In this document: one piece after another, positions 40,001 through 47,187 of the stretch
Layout of the letters: every line of letters begins with the position of its first letter
How positions within the stretch are numbered: the first letter of the stretch is position 1
DNA from: Thiodiazotropha sp050305635
GTDB lineage: Bacteria; Pseudomonadota; Gammaproteobacteria; Chromatiales; Chromatiaceae
Reading direction: 5' to 3'
Assembly (NCBI GenBank): GCA_050305635.1
Contig: JBNLFS010000048.1
Span: forward strand, 1-64,000
DNA: 64,000 nucleotides
Translations under genes and position numbers: made by a program
Notes under the pieces: generated by a model
Databases searched by the model: none
What the model was told of the DNA's origin: nothing
The model's input: only the letters and a program-made list of their open reading frames with translations

Positions 40001-40328
40001 GATCGCTGGCGGACGCCGCCGCATTGGATAGCGCCTTAGTAGGCCGCTCCGCGGATGCTAACGCTACCTCGAGTTCTTTGGATTTGACCGCAGCGTCTGA
40101 GAGATCCGTTTTTGTCTTTTGGATTTGAGCATTGAGTTTACTGAACTGATCAATCGCATCCTGCTGTTTTTTAAGACGTTCAAATTCCTGATTGAGCTTT
40201 TTTGCTTCGGCTCCGGTATCTCCAGCCTCGCCACCGAGGGCCTCGATCTCATTAACCAGCTTATCGATGTCTTTCAGACCATCGACAATTGCCTTAATGC
40301 GGAGACTGATTTGATTTTTTTCGGCCAT
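37095..40328 (-). CDS. tail length tape measure protein
   Basis: 1077 residues. N-terminal 150 residues are coiled coil (KKLNQEFERLKKQQDAIDQF). Residues about 215-430 are the tape-measure domain (RVSDEWKNITARLEQATGS, then QVSGASQEESAATLQQLSQA and FNSMMEQGPRLAKALADGLG). A hydrophobic stretch lies near 440-560, followed by long helices and coiled coils. The protein sets tail length and is probably ejected ahead of the DNA. It sits downstream of the tail tube gene as usual. Confidence 0.95.
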   Translation of the reverse strand: MAEKNQISLRIKAIVDGLKDIDKLVNEIEALGGEAGDTGAEAKKLNQEFERLKKQQDAIDQFSKLNAQIQKTKTDLSDAAVKSKELEVALASAERPTKALSNAAASASDRVRRLKEIQSAQLTTLDAYRNKMKAAGVDTNRLTAEQVRLAGATASVKGRIASIASDLEKTRQGYRSAGDAAGGFGRAGEKSSKTVRTGIKSISDQLAAAKTQLLGFFGVRYAANMVQDLGRVSDEWKNITARLEQATGSQAELASAQQEAFRIAQESRTALDDVANLYSRLRISLKEYNVSQEETFKLTEAMTQAMQVSGASQEESAATLQQLSQAFASGVLRGDEFNSMMEQGPRLAKALADGLGVPVSALRGMAEAGEITAERLRTALVSQAGVIALEYEKLPLTIEGAVARLENAWLKFIGTQDQAAGASGKVAESLSYISQHLDEVAQAALVVGEVMTAAFAVKGVKAIGAYVASARLGATVTLGIGAAATESAAKVGLLAKSANLMGSAFVGWEIGKYLRDNFEEARLAGLFLVEGLVTGAEKVRFAWEVAKAVYTDDTIEAAIQRHNQRLQEIQTTFADMQADAKGLGDAQVELSGKTDAATQSFSDLERQMAAVEQPVISLGEAAGNAAVDFEKLGIDVKQILSDLETNVPRATQAITAALSNPALKGDGLLRFFDEVVSKSSNLAAVEAAINRYGQALEQNELTAEQQTQVSQALSAALDEVERAMRGAADASTGNSQSIYELADSYRQGTKSAKEFYTELQQISEAQQVSDQRQKQHTETITSGYKKAGDAAGQYADDVQKSEQSAGEARQQGLNGFADFWKRVYDTYHGISDAAGRAYDKIFEYFKRMGVASQDYNFVLKTVHDRLEDIDRMVKGQTINAADYTENLTRALNEAKAAVRNMEVLDAQKLSQLRSEIIRTQQALDSLNSSAKSTLNSLKQELAGVIGDEIQSEMISYQVRLEELRSSLEEARRSGASEAVSYYQDAIRYLNQIHQQRLNDIRAEQSAQQTRSESASGQTMPGAAPTNPLTNNGGRSGLANNLVEVRFSNGGLGVSGYFDPQGVSTMLDVLQQAGATTE

Positions 40329-40348
40329 AGTGGATACTTATATGTATG

Positions 40349-40513
40349 ATGAATCCGCTGAAATTGATGCTTATTGCCCTGGTCGCGTTCTCCGCATCAC
40401 TGGGGGCATTCTCTGAATCTGACCAAGTTTTTGGTTGGATCCTCCTGATTATGAGCGCAGCCGCCATCGTATTGATGGCGGCTCAGACGCTCCACTCACT
40501 GCTTACTGAATAA
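40349..40513 (+). CDS. possible two-helix membrane protein antisense to the tail operon
   Basis: A 54-residue frame on the + strand: NPLKLMLIALVAFSASLGAF (first membrane helix), a short polar loop, then FGWILLIMSAAAIVLMAAQT (second helix). It lies in a 175-bp gap between the tape measure start and a small minus-strand gene, whose last 11 bp it overlaps. There is no good ribosome site. A stem-loop at 40460-40482 (GCCGCCATC pairing with GATGGCGGC) lies within it and could instead be an RNA structure of the minus-strand operon. Could be an exclusion-type cargo gene or spurious. Confidence 0.4.
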   Translation: MNPLKLMLIALVAFSASLGAFSESDQVFGWILLIMSAAAIVLMAAQTLHSLLTE

Positions 40514-40664
40514 CACCACGCGCTTTCAGCTTTTCGCGGCGCTTGGGCGATACGCTCGCTTTGTCGCCCTGTTTGTAGTGTTTGCCAGCAATCCAATGTC
40601 CCTCAGGGGATGAGATGATGACCTCAACCTCTTTCGTGGTGGTGTTCTCGGTTGTTTCGCTCAT
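40503..40664 (-). CDS. small phage protein between tail tube and tape measure
   Basis: 53 residues: MSETTENTTTKEVEVIISSP, then GHWIAGKHYKQGDKASVSP and KLKARGVIQ. The pattern (strand, GxxYKxGD, strand, KLKARGVI) is that of small head/tail-operon proteins common in tailed phages. In lambda-like phages this slot holds the tail assembly chaperones, usually with a frameshift; here I see no slippery sequence and no second frame, so that role is only positional. Confidence 0.65.
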   Translation of the reverse strand: MSETTENTTTKEVEVIISSPEGHWIAGKHYKQGDKASVSPKRREKLKARGVIQ

Positions 40665-40707
40665 GTGCGCGCTCCAGTTACGTTAATTAAACAGATCAGC
40701 TCGACGC

Positions 40708-41475
40708 TTATGCGTCGAAGAAGTCCATGGACAGCGGGGAATCGTAGCCATCAGGCGTTACGATCTCACCGGTCAGGCTGGTGGTGATGAACTCAGTGGA
40801 TTTGAGCGGGATATCGCCATCAGGACGCAGAGCAACCTGGTGGATTTCGCAGTGCACAGCCCGGTTGTTGGCCTTGTTGATGCCATCGATCAGGATCTTG
40901 CAGTCGATTTGAGACTGAGTTCCGGCGCCTACGCTCTGGCCGGTAGCCGCAGACTTGTCGTAATCGACATGCAACACCTCGCCCTCTCCGATGTCTCCGG
41001 TTGACAGGGCCCGGATCATGCCGAGTTCATAGTTGATCTCGTAGTCGGTACCCTCGACATAGGTCGTGGTATCGGTCACGTCCTGGATGGCATCGGCCGG
41101 GAGGGTGGTATTCAGCTTGCGGTTTGCCAACTTCACCCACTTGTCCAGAATCGCGGTCACGTTTTCAGCTGACACGCTGGAGATGCTCTCGTTGATGGCC
41201 GTTACCCCACCCAGGAAAGCAATGGCCAGCAGCTCAGCCGGTTGGTCCATGAGGTTGATTTTGATGCTCGACGGCTGGGGAAGATTGACCGACTTGCGGG
41301 TCTGGCCATAAGTATTCCGCATGTAGCTGGTCTGAGTCAGCGGCTCGACTTCCTGGGTGAGCATGATCTCATCCGAGTTGACGGGGCCGACAATGCCGAG
41401 GGAGTTTCCGGCAGAATCAAACCGATCAATGTAGACATCGCCGGCCAGAATGATTTGAGTGTTTTCAGTAGTCAT
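40708..41475 (-). CDS. major tail tube protein
   Basis: 255 residues, opening TENTQIILAGDVYIDRFDSA. It contains TPDGYDSPLSMDFFD at the end and a predicted beta-sandwich with an inserted loop (VEGTDYEINYELGMIRA). Position before the tape measure and the size fit the siphovirus tail tube subunit. A 7-bp stem with a TTAT loop (40701-40718) overlaps its stop codon. It overlaps the upstream gene by 4 nt. Confidence 0.83.
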   Translation of the reverse strand: MTTENTQIILAGDVYIDRFDSAGNSLGIVGPVNSDEIMLTQEVEPLTQTSYMRNTYGQTRKSVNLPQPSSIKINLMDQPAELLAIAFLGGVTAINESISSVSAENVTAILDKWVKLANRKLNTTLPADAIQDVTDTTTYVEGTDYEINYELGMIRALSTGDIGEGEVLHVDYDKSAATGQSVGAGTQSQIDCKILIDGINKANNRAVHCEIHQVALRPDGDIPLKSTEFITTSLTGEIVTPDGYDSPLSMDFFDA

Positions 41476-41909
41476 TGTGACATTCCTCTAAAGACTGTTT
41501 TTACATTGAAGAAAAGCGGGAACTCACCGTACCCCGCCCCGTAGTATGCGTTGCCGTGGCCGGCAAATTGCATCTTGAAATACTCGACCGTTGGGGACCA
41601 GTTATGCAGCAACTGAATCACCTGAGCACACAGATCGCCGCCTTTGATCGCGGTGGTTTGCTCATCGTCTGGGTCGAAGGTATTACGCACTGCAACGATG
41701 ACTACCCAGTTTTGCTCGAGCGATACACTTCCGCCTTGTGGCGTTGCATCCCCTGATCCAGGGATGAAGAAAACACCATCGCACATCGTTACCATGTCGG
41801 TTTTGTTGGCCAGCACGGATGCACCGGCAACCGTCTTGAGGCCGGGCATATTGCCTCGGATCCGAGTGATGAGCTGTTGCTCGAGCATGAAAAGGTTTTC
41901 AAGTGCCAC
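41472..41909 (-). CDS. tail terminator-type protein
   Basis: 145 residues: ALENLFMLEQQLITRIRGNM, then VVIVAVRNTFDPDDE and GGDLCAQVIQLLHNWSPTVEY. This alpha/beta pattern is that of the gpU/Gp37-like tail terminator or completion proteins, which cap the tail tube. It lies right before the tail tube gene and overlaps the preceding gene by 11 nt. The exact family is not certain. Confidence 0.68.
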   Translation of the reverse strand: MALENLFMLEQQLITRIRGNMPGLKTVAGASVLANKTDMVTMCDGVFFIPGSGDATPQGGSVSLEQNWVVIVAVRNTFDPDDEQTTAIKGGDLCAQVIQLLHNWSPTVEYFKMQFAGHGNAYYGAGYGEFPLFFNVKTVFRGMSQ

Positions 41910-42447
41910 GCTTCACCTCATATTCGATCTCATGCTGCAGGATATCGATGAGCCGCTGGTGAGCCTTAGCCTGGACTTCATCGACAACCGGGTGAGCGCT
42001 GGATAACGCATGGGACTGTTCACGGATCGGCAAAGAGGACTTTCCTTTCCGAATGAATACTGATCGATGGCCTGATGGCATGGTGGCTACAAATGATCCA
42101 GGAAAAAAATGACGCCCGGCGCGCGCTCCTGATCGTTGCTGAGCCAGAGCGCCCAGGTAGGACGCCCTGATTGGGTTATACCCGACCCAAACACTTCCGC
42201 CCGTGCTACCTGGCTTTGGCTTGTTTTTAAAGATGCGCTGACCACGCTTAGCGGATCCGCCACTCATGAGGGTCCGGACAGGAACCATTTCATCAGCCGC
42301 AATCCTACGACCGATCTGGGTCGCACTGAAATCGATCACCTTGGATACCGCTCTACGGCTGGCCGTATTGATCTGCTTCTCGGTACCCATGAACTGCGAA
42401 AGTATGCCCTGATACTCAGATAGTTCCAGGCTGAGGAACTGACCCAT
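41899..42447 (-). CDS. minor tail protein, GPZ-like
   Basis: 182 residues: basic, with TASRRAVSKVIDFSATQIGRRI near 28-49 and many Ser/Gly/Arg residues (GARAGRHFFPGSF). This resembles the prophage minor tail protein Z family (tail completion, HK97 gp10-like). It shares a base with the stop codon of the preceding gene and precedes the terminator-like gene. Confidence 0.72.
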   Translation of the reverse strand: MGQFLSLELSEYQGILSQFMGTEKQINTASRRAVSKVIDFSATQIGRRIAADEMVPVRTLMSGGSAKRGQRIFKNKPKPGSTGGSVWVGYNPIRASYLGALAQQRSGARAGRHFFPGSFVATMPSGHRSVFIRKGKSSLPIREQSHALSSAHPVVDEVQAKAHQRLIDILQHEIEYEVKRGT

Positions 42448-42797
42448 CAGACCACCTCACCAGTATCAAGCAGATGAATGATCGTCGTGTTTCCTTCAGG
42501 AGGATCGAAGCGGGCAATTGTGAAGACCTTGCCGTAGGCCTCGACTTTGTGTCCCTCACGGATCCCCGCCGGCAGGTTGTCGGTAAAGACTTCCAGCTCA
42601 TAATGAGACCGCCGTGCATCAACGCCATCAAGATCATAGTCATCGGGACGATTGGATTTCATACTCTGATGGTTGGCAGGAGTTGTCAGCGCACCGATTG
42701 ACTCATGGCGATCAAGATCTACGACATAGACGATCTGTGCCGAAAAGACATCGAGTATATCGATATTTGCGCTGTTCGTTACGTCATCCCAAGTCAT
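42447..42797 (-). CDS. head-tail joining protein
   Basis: 116 residues. A small beta-barrel type sequence: GALTTPANHQ, then HYELEVFTDNLPAGIREGHKV and YGKVFTIARFDPPEGNTTIIHLL, where the last part is typical of the lambda gpFII-like head-tail connectors. It lies between the esterase gene (4-nt overlap) and the GPZ-like gene. Confidence 0.7.
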   Translation of the reverse strand: MTWDDVTNSANIDILDVFSAQIVYVVDLDRHESIGALTTPANHQSMKSNRPDDYDLDGVDARRSHYELEVFTDNLPAGIREGHKVEAYGKVFTIARFDPPEGNTTIIHLLDTGEVV

Positions 42798-44458
42798 GCG
42801 GCTTCACTCACGTTGATCATGATTGTTGCGTCAGCGATGCCACCAGCCCCGTCATCGCGCCTGACGGCGAGGGTAATCACTGGATCAGACACAGGATTTG
42901 GTGGAATCTGCCAGTACACATCTCCATCCGATGTCAGCGCAACATAACCATCTGGATCACCAGATAACTTCGTAAATGTTAATGCATCATCACCACTTGG
43001 ATTAAGATTCCCTATCAGTTTGTTATTGATAAATCCGAGGATATGCATAGACGCCTGATGAGCAGACTCGGCTCCAATCTCATTGTATCCTGCCTGTGTA
43101 TAGTGCAAGGTGTCTGCCATCTTCGATTCATCTGGAAAATACCGAGCACGGCTGAACATGACATCCATTCTGCTTGCGCTATCACAGGCTGATTGCTGTG
43201 CTGCTCGAATCTCATCGAACCCGCTTATATAGCTTCCGTCGTTGGTAGCACCCAACAGACTTACAAGAAACTTGGCAGTTCCAATATCAGTCTCGAAATT
43301 ACCAGCAAGGCTCTCAAGTGCAGACTGATAGAGAGCGCCCGTTATCGTTGTCCCGTTTATGCTCTGCCCTTCTCTCTCGCCTTGCGCCCACAAGACGCAA
43401 ATACTGGCAATCTGCCCAGCCTCGAACAGGCTATGGTTTATAACTTCTAGCGCATCAGCGACAGATGCAGCGTATAAAGTACCGGTAGGACTCCAATCCC
43501 CGTTTCCATCCTCGGCGGCGGCAAGTAATGCGCTCCCTCCTACAGCAGTTTCAACAAATATCGGGATTCTTCCAGTATTCGAATACCATTCATTCGCGAA
43601 CGCTGGCCATGCCGAACCATCTGTAGCCCCTCCAACCGGATCAACGGCACTTGTAAACGCAGTGCCCTCGTAACTGTACGCGATTCCGGTGATCGCAGGG
43701 GATGAAGCAGAGTCACCGCCGCCCTGTGCATTGCTCTGACCAGCGATTACAAACACGTCAAAAGAATACTGACTGTCAGACCACCAGCGATGCCCGTCTG
43801 TGCCTGCTGTGAGCGTTGCGTGATTAGCAGACACGGAATCAACTTGCGTATTGCTCAACTGAGTCCGCATAGGAAGATCCATATACGGTGTACCTGTGTC
43901 CTGATCCCCATCAGTCCAGATTTGCAGATCAAACACTGAGCCGGTCAGATCAAGAGCGGTGTTGGTGTAGTGACCAATTGAGTTCAGTGTTATTGATCCG
44001 AACGTGTTGCCTGTTGAAACCTCAACTCCGTCAACATAGATTGTTACAACCGCACCGGTTCCAACCCTGACGATATAGACATCATGCACTTGGTACTGAG
44101 TAAGTACATTGTCAGGAGTAACAATAGTTGTCGCATCATCCATGCGAAATCTAATTGCAAATGTGTTTACTACAGCCACGAGCGGGTTTGTAGCCGCAGT
44201 ATTTCCTAGCAGTATTCTGCTGCCTGAGTCATTATCAACTCGGCACTTGAACCGTATCGCAAAAGACCCAGAGAGCGAGATGCTTGATGTCAGTGTCGCT
44301 TTGTTTGTCGGGGAAAGTAGCGGATAAAATCCTGGCAATTCCTGGTATACAACACTGAATGTGCGATCACTAAATTCTTGATCACTATCTCCCGATGAAA
44401 ATCCTTGATACTGATTCGACATATCAAATATATCGAATATATTTGTCATTGGATTCAT
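42794..44458 (-). CDS. SGNH esterase (sialate-acetylesterase-like) with LamG-like domain
   Basis: 554 residues. Residues about 50-185 look like a concanavalin/LamG sandwich. The SGNH hydrolase follows: block I FVIAGQSNAQGGGDS (Ser242), GGSAL near 308, VLWAQGERE near 357-363, and the closing DxxH as ADTLHYTQAGYNE (Asp449, His452). Residues 470-554 form a beta-rich tail. This is the acetylxylan/sialate esterase type (CE6/SASA-like), which removes O-acetyl groups from sugars. In phages this fits de-acetylation of a host surface glycan. It sits, unusually, amid head-tail joining genes. Confidence 0.85.
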   Translation of the reverse strand: MNPMTNIFDIFDMSNQYQGFSSGDSDQEFSDRTFSVVYQELPGFYPLLSPTNKATLTSSISLSGSFAIRFKCRVDNDSGSRILLGNTAATNPLVAVVNTFAIRFRMDDATTIVTPDNVLTQYQVHDVYIVRVGTGAVVTIYVDGVEVSTGNTFGSITLNSIGHYTNTALDLTGSVFDLQIWTDGDQDTGTPYMDLPMRTQLSNTQVDSVSANHATLTAGTDGHRWWSDSQYSFDVFVIAGQSNAQGGGDSASSPAITGIAYSYEGTAFTSAVDPVGGATDGSAWPAFANEWYSNTGRIPIFVETAVGGSALLAAAEDGNGDWSPTGTLYAASVADALEVINHSLFEAGQIASICVLWAQGEREGQSINGTTITGALYQSALESLAGNFETDIGTAKFLVSLLGATNDGSYISGFDEIRAAQQSACDSASRMDVMFSRARYFPDESKMADTLHYTQAGYNEIGAESAHQASMHILGFINNKLIGNLNPSGDDALTFTKLSGDPDGYVALTSDGDVYWQIPPNPVSDPVITLAVRRDDGAGGIADATIMINVSEAA

Positions 44459-44709
44459 GATGTAACAACCACAGCCCTGGCTTCATTACCATCAGAAATA
44501 GACTTTACATACACATTTCCGTCCCCGAAATTGCGGTTAACTCCTTGACCTATGGGAATGACCAGTCCACCTTCGATGTCAGAAGGCATGGAATCTGCGA
44601 ACTGAATAGCGACCAAGCCCGATTGCACTTGGATCGTGAACTTTGTCACGGTCGATGCCACCACCAGTGACCAAGACACTCCGATATCAACTGTGTTTGT
44701 TGCTGCCAT
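44455..44709 (-). CDS. small structural-type protein paired with the esterase
   Basis: 84 residues, beta-rich: GVSWSLVVASTVTKFTIQVQS, then VAIQFADSMPSDIEGGLVIPIGQGV and GNVYVKSISDG. The pattern is that of small virion-surface proteins that precede fibre or decoration genes in many phages. It overlaps the esterase start by 4 nt and so is probably co-translated with it. No known function. Confidence 0.62.
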   Translation of the reverse strand: MAATNTVDIGVSWSLVVASTVTKFTIQVQSGLVAIQFADSMPSDIEGGLVIPIGQGVNRNFGDGNVYVKSISDGNEARAVVVTS

Positions 44710-44752
44710 GTTATCAACCCATAGTGTTAAGTGGATCTGGCCTGACTCACCA

Positions 44753-45199
44753 TCAAGGCATTTTGAACGTGATGTTCAGGATCATGTTGAACTCCCTCAG
44801 GATCGGTGACCCGGGTGGGGAGATATATTTCAAGGCCACCACGTTACTGGGCCCACTGGATCGTCCAACCGTGTCGGTCACGAATGCCTGACACCAGTAA
44901 CTCTCATCTGTGGGTAGCTCGATCGATGCCGACATGACAGGCTCAATCTGAGTCAGGACGACAGAATGAGCATCGAACGGACCAACCTCACGGGTACCGC
45001 ATTCAACCGTGACTGACTGGATCTCACTGATGTCCAGAATTGAACCATCAACCCGGGTGCCTGGCATCTCGATATCGCCCGCAAAGGTCGCGGCACCCGC
45101 CGTCGATGCGTTGAACAGCAACAGCATTACAAGCAATGCAGACAAGACCGCGATCATGCCTTTGTAGACGTTCCGCTCTGTGAGTTTATTACCCTGCAT
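44753..45199 (-). CDS. exported or membrane-anchored Ig-like protein in the lysis cassette
   Basis: 148 residues. One hydrophobic segment (MIAVLSALLVMLLLFNASTAGA, about 15-36) acts as signal or anchor. The outer part looks like a fibronectin-III/Ig sandwich (IQSVTVECGTREVGPFDAHS, then YWCQAFVTDTVGRSSGPSN). It overlaps the coiled-coil gene by 11 nt. It may belong to the lysis functions or be a surface protein; I cannot decide. Confidence 0.6.
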   Translation of the reverse strand: MQGNKLTERNVYKGMIAVLSALLVMLLLFNASTAGAATFAGDIEMPGTRVDGSILDISEIQSVTVECGTREVGPFDAHSVVLTQIEPVMSASIELPTDESYWCQAFVTDTVGRSSGPSNVVALKYISPPGSPILREFNMILNITFKMP

Positions 45200-45602
45200 T
45201 TTTCTTTCCTCCGTACTCTATTATGAGTTTCTGATAGTGCTCAAAAGCATTCATCCTTGCTCTCAGGTCAGACATATTCGCCTGACATTCCCTGAGATCT
45301 CCGGATACGTTCTTACTGCTGTTCTGGTTGGCAACAAGCTGCTGGACCTGTTGATTCAAGTCATCCAACTGGATGCGTGTCCGATCCTTGTATTCTTTGA
45401 AGTCATTCGCATACGCAATGGCCTCGATGTCCTCGGGTTTGTACGTCAAAATGGTGGTCGTGGTACCCGTCACCGATATGGCTCCGGCCAGTAGCATCAA
45501 CACCGTCTGGCGCATCCAGCTCGTGGCCTTGCCTTTGTCGCGCTCAGAAATGAGTCGCTGCAGCAGCTCGAGCACACGATCTTCATCGAGGGGCGGCACC
45601 AC
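45189..45602 (-). CDS. membrane coiled-coil protein, possible holin/spanin-like
   Basis: 137 residues starting at GTG 45602, chosen because GGAG lies seven nt upstream. One membrane helix (TVLMLLAGAISVTGTTTTILT, about 33-53) is followed by a long coiled coil (YKDRTRIQLDDLNQQVQQLVA). A single N-terminal helix plus a coiled-coil domain resembles an inner-membrane spanin or a DUF-type holin accessory. It lies just after a lipoprotein gene, a pairing expected for spanins though their usual order is reversed here. Confidence 0.6.
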   Translation of the reverse strand: MVPPLDEDRVLELLQRLISERDKGKATSWMRQTVLMLLAGAISVTGTTTTILTYKPEDIEAIAYANDFKEYKDRTRIQLDDLNQQVQQLVANQNSSKNVSGDLRECQANMSDLRARMNAFEHYQKLIIEYGGKKNAG

Positions 45603-45605
45603 GAC

Positions 45606-45857
45606 TCACTCCGATGAATATTCAATCTGACACTTACCATCCGGTCCCTCGTAAATCAGCGTCACAGTTCCAACGGTCCTCTCCTCGCTGGTCGCAATCT
45701 TGCAACCCCCGACCGTAGCCGGCAGGATCATCCCGCCGTCAGCGTCGTAATCAGTCGCCCTGGCATACCGTTCGCCACTGCAACCGGCCAGCAGGAACAG
45801 CAAGAGCGTGAACAGCGCGACGAGCAGATATGGAAGGTAGTGGCTTCTACTCATCAT
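45606..45857 (-). CDS. small lipoprotein, possible outer spanin
   Basis: 83 residues. The signal LLVALFTLLLFLLAGCSGE has a clear lipobox (LAGC), so the mature protein begins at Cys. The mature part is about 55 residues with two further Cys (GGCKIAT, GKCQIEY). Small lipoproteins next to amidase genes are often outer-membrane spanins, but this one is beta-like and not Pro-rich. It overlaps the DUF1353 gene by 11 nt. Confidence 0.65.
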   Translation of the reverse strand: MMSRSHYLPYLLVALFTLLLFLLAGCSGERYARATDYDADGGMILPATVGGCKIATSEERTVGTVTLIYEGPDGKCQIEYSSE

Positions 45858-46293
45858 GCATCACCTCGATGTGTTCCATTTCCGCATCAACCTCATCCTC
45901 GGTGTGTTTGCTCCATCCGGATCCACCCCCGATCCGCACGGCCCAGTACATCACCCGGGCACGCCACTCACTCACGCCGAGTGACAGCATCGCCCGATGA
46001 AATATCTGATCGACCTCCTTCCGAGAAAAGAAACCGTCATAGCCTTGGGTCACATAGAGCTGATCATGGATAAGCGCCGCCGCAATATAGGCGCCGCTGA
46101 ATGGACCACCGATCGTGTCCCAGAACATCCGTGGGATACTGGCCCCATCGGTTGTGGCGCCAGGCTTCACCGTGATGATGTATCCGTTGTCAATGAAGCT
46201 GATTGGGCTGTCCACCACCCAGGTCTTGCGAGAAGCCCCTGGGAGCACCGACAGATCAACCTTGCCAGCCCAGAGCGAGAGGTTTTTCGTCAT
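45847..46293 (-). CDS. DUF1353 family phage protein
   Basis: 148 residues from ATG 46293 (ATGA overlap with the amidase). The family pattern is clear: YIITVKPGATTDGASIPRMFW near 44-64, then AAALIHDQLYV and DQIFHRAMLSLGVSEWRARVMYWAVRIGG. DUF1353 proteins accompany endolysins in many phages; their role is unknown. Its His-Asp (IHDQLY) may be catalytic. Confidence 0.85.
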   Translation of the reverse strand: MTKNLSLWAGKVDLSVLPGASRKTWVVDSPISFIDNGYIITVKPGATTDGASIPRMFWDTIGGPFSGAYIAAALIHDQLYVTQGYDGFFSRKEVDQIFHRAMLSLGVSEWRARVMYWAVRIGGGSGWSKHTEDEVDAEMEHIEVMHDE

Positions 46294-46694
46294 GGCCTGA
46301 TATCTCCAGTGTGCCACCAGTGGCGCACATCAAAGTTTGGGCACGTTTTGCCTTTATTCAGGTCACGGTGCCCAATGATTTCAGCAAGTGGATACAGATC
46401 GCTCCATTCCACAAGCAAGCGCTTGAGGGTACTGATCTGCTCATCCGTAAACTGGTCACGTCCGATCAAACAGATCCCAAGTGATCCTTGGTTGTGTTTT
46501 CGGACGTGGGCACCGATCCAGTAGTGAGGTCGGCCACGCTCAAGCATCCCGTTGCGATGGATCACGGCGTGATAGCCAATCCCATCCCAGCCATCCTGCT
46601 GATGCCAGTCGTGAATATCCGCAGCCGTCACCTCGCGTTCATTCGGGGTGTCGGAGCAGTGGACCACGAGGTAATGGATCGTTGCGTTTCTCAT
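46290..46694 (-). CDS. N-acetylmuramoyl-L-alanine amidase endolysin
   Basis: 134 residues, T7-lysozyme-like Amidase_2. Zinc ligands are His12 (VVHCSDT), His109 (IIGHRDLN) and Cys118 (GKTCPNFDV), with Tyr41 and Lys116 as likely catalytic helpers. It cuts the amide bond between MurNAc and L-Ala. It has no signal peptide, so export needs a holin, which is not clearly identified. It begins the lysis cassette. Confidence 0.94.
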   Translation of the reverse strand: MRNATIHYLVVHCSDTPNEREVTAADIHDWHQQDGWDGIGYHAVIHRNGMLERGRPHYWIGAHVRKHNQGSLGICLIGRDQFTDEQISTLKRLLVEWSDLYPLAEIIGHRDLNKGKTCPNFDVRHWWHTGDIRP

Positions 46695-46706
46695 GATGAG
46701 TAATTA

Positions 46707-46726
46707 CCCGGGGGTCACCCCCCGGG
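46707..46726. promoter_or_regulatory. GC-rich stem-loop between cement gene and endolysin
   Basis: CCCGGGGG (46707-46714) pairs with CCCCCGGG (46719-46726) around a TCAC loop. It lies in the 36-bp gap between the cement gene stop and the amidase start. No T run follows on the minus strand, so partial attenuation or RNA protection is more likely than full termination. Confidence 0.55.
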
Positions 46727-46730
46727 ATCA

Positions 46731-47096
46731 TCAGTTGACGGTACCGGGCACACCAGTCAGTACCACCTCGACGGTGGTGTCTCCATCAGCGGCCGCCGTC
46801 ATAGCAAATGCCGCTGCACCGGTAATGTCACCTGCTTCAGGGGTAGCCGCACTGTCATCGAATGCGCCCGCAGACACATCCCAGGTGAGGGTTTCGCCCT
46901 GCCCGATCACAGCACCGGATACCTTGGGCGCCTTGACGGCATACCCTACCTGCACAGTTCCGGATGCTCCGTTTGCGATATCGGTAGTAGCTACGGCCAA
47001 CACAGCGCCGACCACCACGATGCCACCGGCAGCAACTGCGCTGCCCGTGCCGTTGGTCCAGCTGAAAAGCTTGCCTTCGTGAATACCATTGTTCAT
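46731..47096 (-). CDS. capsid cement/decoration protein, DUF2190-like
   Basis: 121 residues: SWTNGTGSAVAAGGIVVVGA, then VAVATTDIANGASGTVQVGYAV. This is the DUF2190 pattern of small beta-rich cement proteins that clip onto the capsid. A strong ribosome site (AGGAGA, 6 nt spacer) and flanking stem-loops suggest high expression. It follows the protease-capsid gene directly. Confidence 0.8.
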   Translation of the reverse strand: MNNGIHEGKLFSWTNGTGSAVAAGGIVVVGAVLAVATTDIANGASGTVQVGYAVKAPKVSGAVIGQGETLTWDVSAGAFDDSAATPEAGDITGAAAFAMTAAADGDTTVEVVLTGVPGTVN

Positions 47097-47127
47097 TGCA
47101 TATCTCCTGAAAGGATTTTGGTTTTAG

Positions 47128-47153
47128 AGTGTCCAGCCATCCGACTGGACACT
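47128..47153. promoter_or_regulatory. stem-loop between capsid and cement genes
   Basis: AGTGTCCAG (47128-47136) pairs perfectly with CTGGACACT (47145-47153) around an 8-nt loop. It lies in the 91-bp gap after the capsid gene stop and before the cement gene. On the minus strand no T run follows. Confidence 0.55.
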
Positions 47154-47187
47154 TAAACAGATCGCTGACCGATTACTCTCGAGTCAG

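Noticed and set aside
40503..40700. Programmed frameshift making a tail assembly chaperone
   Set aside because: No slippery heptamer or continuing frame was found downstream of the 53-residue gene.
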